From assembly GCA_028829895.1 (NCBI GenBank), contig CM054182.1, forward strand, positions 63,606,379-63,670,378: a stretch of DNA of 64,000 nucleotides. The letters are read 5' to 3'. A program made the position numbers and the translations under genes. The stretch is from Sinotaia quadrata (Eukaryota; Mollusca; Gastropoda; Architaenioglossa; Viviparidae). Within the stretch, counting starts at the first letter, position 1. Each line of letters starts with the position of its first letter. Below the pieces are notes generated by a model that saw only the letters and a list, made by a program, of their open reading frames with translations, did not search any database and was not told where the DNA came from. This document shows, one piece after another, positions 60,501 to 64,000 of the stretch.

Positions 60501-61942
60501 TCATGCGGTGAGTTTTCCATAACTGCCGCTTTGACTGTTCCTTCTACAAAGTCTGAAATAATCGAGACTTCAGCTACTGGCAAAATGTCTTGTTCGCCGT
60601 TCGCAAAGGTGACAGAGATTGTCTCCCCTGTGTAGTCGGTACGGTTAACTAATGATGCACTTACAATAGCGTCTAGCTCACACCCTGTATCAAGCAAAGC
60701 GATTGTGTCGTGACCGTTTGCCTGTACTGGTGTTCGATTCGACTTTTCTGTTTTAGGTGTATGACTTTCTACTGCGTAAACTTTAGCTGTTTTCTTGTCA
60801 GGACATGTTCGCGAAAAATGGCCACTATCACCGCAAGTGTAACAAGCAAGATTCTTTTTATCTTTCTGTTTGTCAGACTTGTTTTTAGTGTCGGGTTTAG
60901 ATGTTTTATCATCACGCTCACTAGGTGCCTTCCCGTCATTTTTCTTATCCTTTCGAGTCTGCGGTTCGTTCGGTCGAGACTTGTTGTTCGCGTGTGCGTT
61001 CGAGAATTGAGAATGTGCGTCATCAAAGCGATCGGCGGCGTTGCCTATCTCCTCTAGCGTAGATTTTTCCCTTATTGCTAAGTGAATCAGTAGATCTGAT
61101 TTGTATGACCCGAGAATATGGTCTTTTACCATTTCATCCCTAAGACCGGCGTACGTCTGTGGAGTTTCAGCTAGATCTATCCATCTTTGGAATAAGTCAG
61201 TTACGCGTCGTATGTACTGTGCGTGCGTCTCTGAACTGGCTTTCGTGGCCTGTTTAAATTTACGACGGTATGTATCTGCGGTGAGTCTGTATCGTTTCAA
61301 TAATGCGGCCTTGACTGTGTCGTAATTATCTGACTCAGAATCGCTAAGCTTATTGAATTCGTTTTTCGCAGTACCCTGCAGTAACCCCGATAAATTTATC
61401 GCCCAATGTTCCGCTGGAATGCTTGTTGCTCTGGCTAACTTTTCAAACGTTTTTAAATACGCGTCTATTTGATCTTTGTTCTCATCAAATGGGACCATAT
61501 TTATCTTTGGAATGATGTTTTCAATTCTACTGTGATTATTTCCATCGCTAGAATGCGAATCACCACTGCTTCTGCGGTCACGGTTTGGATTAGTAACTTC
61601 TAGTTTCTTTACTTCCCATTCTAACCATTTTATTTCCGCGTCTGCCGCGATGCGTTTGGCTTCTGTATCCGCTGCGATGCGTTTTGCTTCCGTGTCTGCT
61701 AACCTTTCAGCTTCTAACTTTTTAACTTCAGCTTCTAACTTTTTAGCTTCTGTTTCGGCTAGTTTTTCAGCTTCTAACTTCTTCAGTTCGCGATTAGCAA
61801 CACGTTCTTCTCTTTCTATCTCTTGCCTCTCTTTTTCCGCTTTCTCTAGCTCAGTTCTAGTGTAGCTAGTCAGTTCGTCACCCTGATATCCTAGCATGAT
61901 ACCTTTCTTTTTCAGATTTTCGAAAATCTGTTCTAGATCCAT
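57581..61942 (-). CDS. gag-pol: Gag-Pol polyprotein, order Gag-PR-INT-RT-RNaseH
   Basis: One uninterrupted 1453-residue ORF starting at an ATG with A at -3 and G at +4 (aaaATGg). Residues 35-115 form a charged, heptad-like coiled coil with short internal repeats (EAKRIAAD). Residues 150-310 are a retrotransposon Gag domain, and a CCHC knuckle lies at 367-380 (CX2CX4HX4C). The aspartic protease has DTG at 418-420 and ILG at 483-485. Integrase comes next: zinc-binding H605, H612, C642, C645; catalytic D675, D735, E771 (DDX35E); and a GPF module at 911-913. Reverse transcriptase follows with FCVDYRKLN (1088-1096), D1126 and FMDD (1188-1191, F in place of the usual Y). RNase H has D1339, E1380 and D1405, and the protein ends near ADYMSRA. 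All key residues are present. Domain sequences are Ty3/gypsy-like, but integrase lies before RT as in Ty1/copia; Gmr1-type elements share this order. No frameshift or stop separates Gag from Pol. Confidence 0.95.
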   Translation of the reverse strand: MDLEQIFENLKKKGIMLGYQGDELTSYTRTELEKAEKERQEIEREERVANRELKKLEAEKLAETEAKKLEAEVKKLEAERLADTEAKRIAADTEAKRIAADAEIKWLEWEVKKLEVTNPNRDRRSSGDSHSSDGNNHSRIENIIPKINMVPFDENKDQIDAYLKTFEKLARATSIPAEHWAINLSGLLQGTAKNEFNKLSDSESDNYDTVKAALLKRYRLTADTYRRKFKQATKASSETHAQYIRRVTDLFQRWIDLAETPQTYAGLRDEMVKDHILGSYKSDLLIHLAIREKSTLEEIGNAADRFDDAHSQFSNAHANNKSRPNEPQTRKDKKNDGKAPSERDDKTSKPDTKNKSDKQKDKKNLACYTCGDSGHFSRTCPDKKTAKVYAVESHTPKTEKSNRTPVQANGHDTIALLDTGCELDAIVSASLVNRTDYTGETISVTFANGEQDILPVAEVSIISDFVEGTVKAAVMENSPHDVILGCKYVLPCKKQTSIEPPLVNAVTRAASSKDKSVTAPMSAAPAVDEATVSEIKLLQAEDETLDKLRKQAVPVSDVNTDDSNKKACIILKKGLLYRYSKVGDEFRKQLVVPQTKRNDVLRLGHESLFGAHMGVQKTTSRITSEFYWPDITADIRRFVLSCDTCQRTQSKNSIRPAPLGEPELISEPYKRVALDLIGPIIPTSTRGNRYVLTTIDYATRFADAVPLKNIDTETVAEALFGLWSRVGIPTEILTDQGSQFVGNVMKEVNRLLSIKHLTCTPYHPQANGLIEKYNGTLKTALKKLATDKPKDWDRYIPALLFAYREVPQSSTGFSPFELLYGRTVRGPMMILKALWTDEKTDDEVKTTYTYVTDLRNRLETIGKIARENLTIAQSRQAEYYNKHTKPREFEVNDKVLLLLPEAHNKLQMKWKGPFVVTAKLGGLNYKVQTGKREKIFHVNLLKKYISREDQTTQADFVVATIVTEDEGETDCVTGTLPNCPLQTEETVKDVRVNDALTEGQKKEVNKLLNEFSSTLTDKPGLTDLIEFSLKLTDNKPIRLKPYPLPHAKIDDVRREIKTMLDLGVIEKTDSAYGSPIVLIKKRDNSFRFCVDYRKLNQVTEFCAEPLPDPDLIFTKLANAHYYTKIDLSRGFWQIKVKDTDRHILAFTTPVGNYTWKVMPFGVSNAPSIFSKMMRSLLEPLYGRGVENFMDDLILGTQTWEEHLTLLRDVLARLKQANLTARPTKCEIAQFSLDFLGHKLSHGTMSPSEAKIAQLKDTSQPLTKTQVRSFLGLANYYRKFVPDFSAIACPLTDLTRKNMPTKVVWTDACQNAFDTLKSRLTSDLVVKLPDLTKPFLLRTDASNTGLGAVLLQEHNDTKHPVAYASRKLTTTEQKYSTSEKECLAIVWAIKKFENYLYGKTFVIECDHQPLAFLGQAQFTNSRLMRWSLFLTQYDANIHYIKGSLNVGADYMSRA

Positions 61943-62546
61943 TTTACTGTCTTAGCGCGCTGGCTACAATAAAAATGTCTCCCGTGAATTGTGTGTTTTA
62001 ACCGTCGGCGATAACTCCGCTTATCCCGAAAATAACTTTTAGGCTACAACCTTACAAAAATTATTTAATTTACTCAGAACACCTTCCGAAATAAATTACG
62101 CGTTAACTCTTACACGTTTCACCTGCTTGTCACAGTGTCCGCTGTTCCAAGACTTTCGTAATGTCACGGCTCCTACCATACAACATTACACATTATATCT
62201 AGCACCCTAAATATAATAGTCCGAAGTCTGTTACTACCGATAACTCTCCTAGCTGGCGGTATAACACGTTCGACTTCTCACAATGAAGTATCCAGTAACA
62301 CAATACTAAATAAATCATTTAACTTAATCAATGCAATGTTTAACTACGCTTAAACATACTACACTAATTAAAAAATTGTACATTACTCTGCAAAAGAATA
62401 CATGCACATGTCACAACAAAAGCAAAGAAAATCAGTAATACAAAAATCAAAAGAACAATTGGCAATTCTTTGTTCGTTCGTTCGTTTCTAGGTTTATGAT
62501 ACGCCCTATGTATAAAAAATGTTACAATTTAATACATATCAATCCA
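61943..62546 (-). other. Retrotransposon 5' leader
   Basis: Untranslated leader of the element between the primer-binding region and the Gag start. It is AT-rich, with a (GTTC)n patch near 62471-62486. The packaging signal is expected here but cannot be identified by eye. Confidence 0.7.
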
Positions 62547-62564
62547 CGGACGAGATTTCCCCCA
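62547..62564 (-). other. Candidate primer-binding site
   Basis: Two bases after the 5' LTR end, the minus strand reads TGGGGGAAATCTCG. It begins with TGG as expected for pairing with a tRNA CCA end. I cannot assign the tRNA from memory. Confidence 0.5.
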
Positions 62565-62566
62565 CT

Positions 62567-64000
62567 TGTTACGTTCCCAGTATTTATTTAAAGACCCTGC
62601 TTAGAATAATTAAAGACTTTAAATATAATTAATTCTTTCTCTCATATTCTATGCAGACTGGATGCTCAATTTATTATTTGACTAATTAAAAGTGTGTCTC
62701 GTAGTTCAGACGACAAATTTACAAACTAATAAACTGCGAACTTTTAGCTAGATTTGAAACAGTTAAATCCCTCTAATTTAATACGCATTCGTTGTCAACT
62801 TTCTGCTCATTCGCCCCCATTCAAATCTAAGAATCTATTGGTCTATCATGCATATTAATTAACTACTAAGAGGTATTAACAAGAAAAATAAGATTTAATA
62901 AAGTTTAACAAAGTAACAATAATCAAAGACGACGCGAATAATCTACTTCTCTATCTCTACGCGCATGTGTTCGATTCTTGTCACAAAATTGCCAACAATT
63001 GTTCGTTTAACATTTGTACTCAATGATTGTACTCAGCTGGGTTGCTTGTCTCAGCCTGGTCTCTTTATTAGGTCAGTCAGTCTAATTTCACAGTCCCGCT
63101 CTAGCGACGCACGTGGTGCCTGAGGAAAGACGCTCCTTTTCATGTAGCTAGGGAACTTGAATTTTAATGACATGGACCCTCAATGTAGAGTTCACCAGCA
63201 GAACCAAAGCAAGGCGAGGTAAGGCATGGACAATAGGAACCGATCTGGGGAACAATGGCTCTAATATACTTTCGATTGAACACTTCCTACTAAAGCATGT
63301 CCCAGATAAAATGCACTGAGTAAGAGTTTCGACCTCGTGTCGTTTTACAATTAGATTTAGAAAAATGTAATCGTCTCACGCATGTTTTCGTTTAACAGCG
63401 TGACGTATGAAGCAATAAAATAGATACAAGGTTAAATTAATGTTCATACAAAGGGTAATTCAAACTAACAAAGCGCTTCACAATTTACAATTAAAATTAC
63501 ACGCAATAATTGAATTACATGAAGAATTCATATCGAGTACAGGCATTCTGACTCTTAATGAAATTGAAACAATATAAATTAAAGTAAAAATGGAAAAGGA
63601 GTTACAATCAATTTATATTTCGTAACTTATAGGTTTTTCTCAGCCATTTCTCTGGACCATGCTCAAGTGTTATGGAAATATAATACATAGCATAAATACA
63701 TACTTAAGCAACATAGGCAAAATACTATTAAATAAAATGATACCTCTTTATGAGAAGACGAATGGTGTCTTGATTCTCAACGGCTTGTCGGTTTGCCCCT
63801 CGTGACCGGAGTTAGCTGAAATGGACCTAGCTAATGTGTTCTCCCAGTGACGGAGCGGAGGCGTGTAGGTACATATATAGAAGAGCATATTGCGTATCAC
63901 GTGACTGTTCGCGAAGCATGTGGTTGGTTCGAGAACCGGACAATGGTCCTAAAGTTACATAACATCTTGACCTGTTCTAGAAGCACTTCGAAAAGGGAAG
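62567..64000 (-). repeat. 5' LTR, truncated by window edge
   Basis: First 1434 of an expected 1531 bp. The same U3 motifs as in the 3' LTR appear at 63874-63982. The missing 97 bp and the target duplication lie outside the window. Confidence 0.95.

Larger units (their letters stand above)
55831..64000 (-). mobile_element. Young Ty3/gypsy-like LTR retrotransposon, Gmr1-type order
   Basis: Read on the minus strand: 5' LTR (62567 to beyond the window), primer-binding region, 624-nt leader, a single Gag-Pol ORF, purine tract, and 3' LTR (55831-57361). From the LTR offset of 6736 bp, the missing right edge is predicted at about 64097, giving an element of about 8.27 kb. The five bases left of it are CACAT. 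An intact ORF and nearly identical LTRs mean a recent insertion. No env-like ORF is present between RNase H and the 3' LTR. Confidence 0.95.

Noticed and set aside
60237..60635. 132-codon plus ORF within the retrotransposon (and others at 57816, 58230, 58749, 60710, 61101, 61650)
   Set aside because: Antisense shadows of the intact Gag-Pol frame.

Overview
This is animal nuclear DNA and almost entirely non-coding. It is AT-rich, contains about fourteen long TG/CA microsatellites and more than twenty minisatellites, shows no operons or bacterial signals, and carries eukaryotic transposable elements (a Ty3/gypsy-like LTR retrotransposon, a hAT transposase remnant and LTR-like repeats). The repeat landscape would fit a marine invertebrate such as a mollusc, but nothing in the window fixes the species. 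The only long intact coding region is the retrotransposon polyprotein. No host protein-coding gene can be named.

Layout. 1-12 kb: an LTR-like repeat copy (553-2193), then a run of minisatellites ending in a homogeneous 37-bp array (8838-9355). 12-19 kb: mostly featureless, with one signal-peptide-like candidate exon at 13.0 kb and several microsatellites and minisatellites. 19-25 kb: two in-frame minisatellites, a decayed hAT (ZBED5/SCAND3-like) transposase (20417-21444), a 190-bp hAT-like MITE (22284-22473), a candidate plus-strand promoter (23357-23445), and a solo-LTR-like element with a perfect 5-bp target duplication (24188-24921). 25-46 kb: minisatellites, a pair of candidate exons (28304-29128), a fold-back repeat (33307-33548) and a 48-bp minisatellite that repeats a perfect CRE palindrome (42765-43060). 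46-52 kb: two GC-richer islands with TATA/CCAAT signals, which are the likeliest places for host transcription starts. 52-55.8 kb: rearranged and nested copies of the LTR-like family. 55831-64000: a very young Ty3/gypsy-like element on the minus strand whose 5' LTR runs off the window edge.

Most notable content. The retrotransposon encodes one 1453-residue Gag-Pol in the order Gag, protease, INTEGRASE, reverse transcriptase, RNase H. Integrase ahead of RT is the Ty1/copia order, but the domain sequences are Ty3/gypsy-like. This is the arrangement described for Gmr1-type elements. Its two LTRs differ at one site over the 1434 aligned bases, the ORF is intact, and it has inserted into an older copy of the 1.6-kb LTR-like family.

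Limits. Everything rests on reading the sequence by eye. Boundaries of degenerate repeats are approximate, promoter and exon candidates are inferences, and the host family of the LTR-like repeat is not identified.
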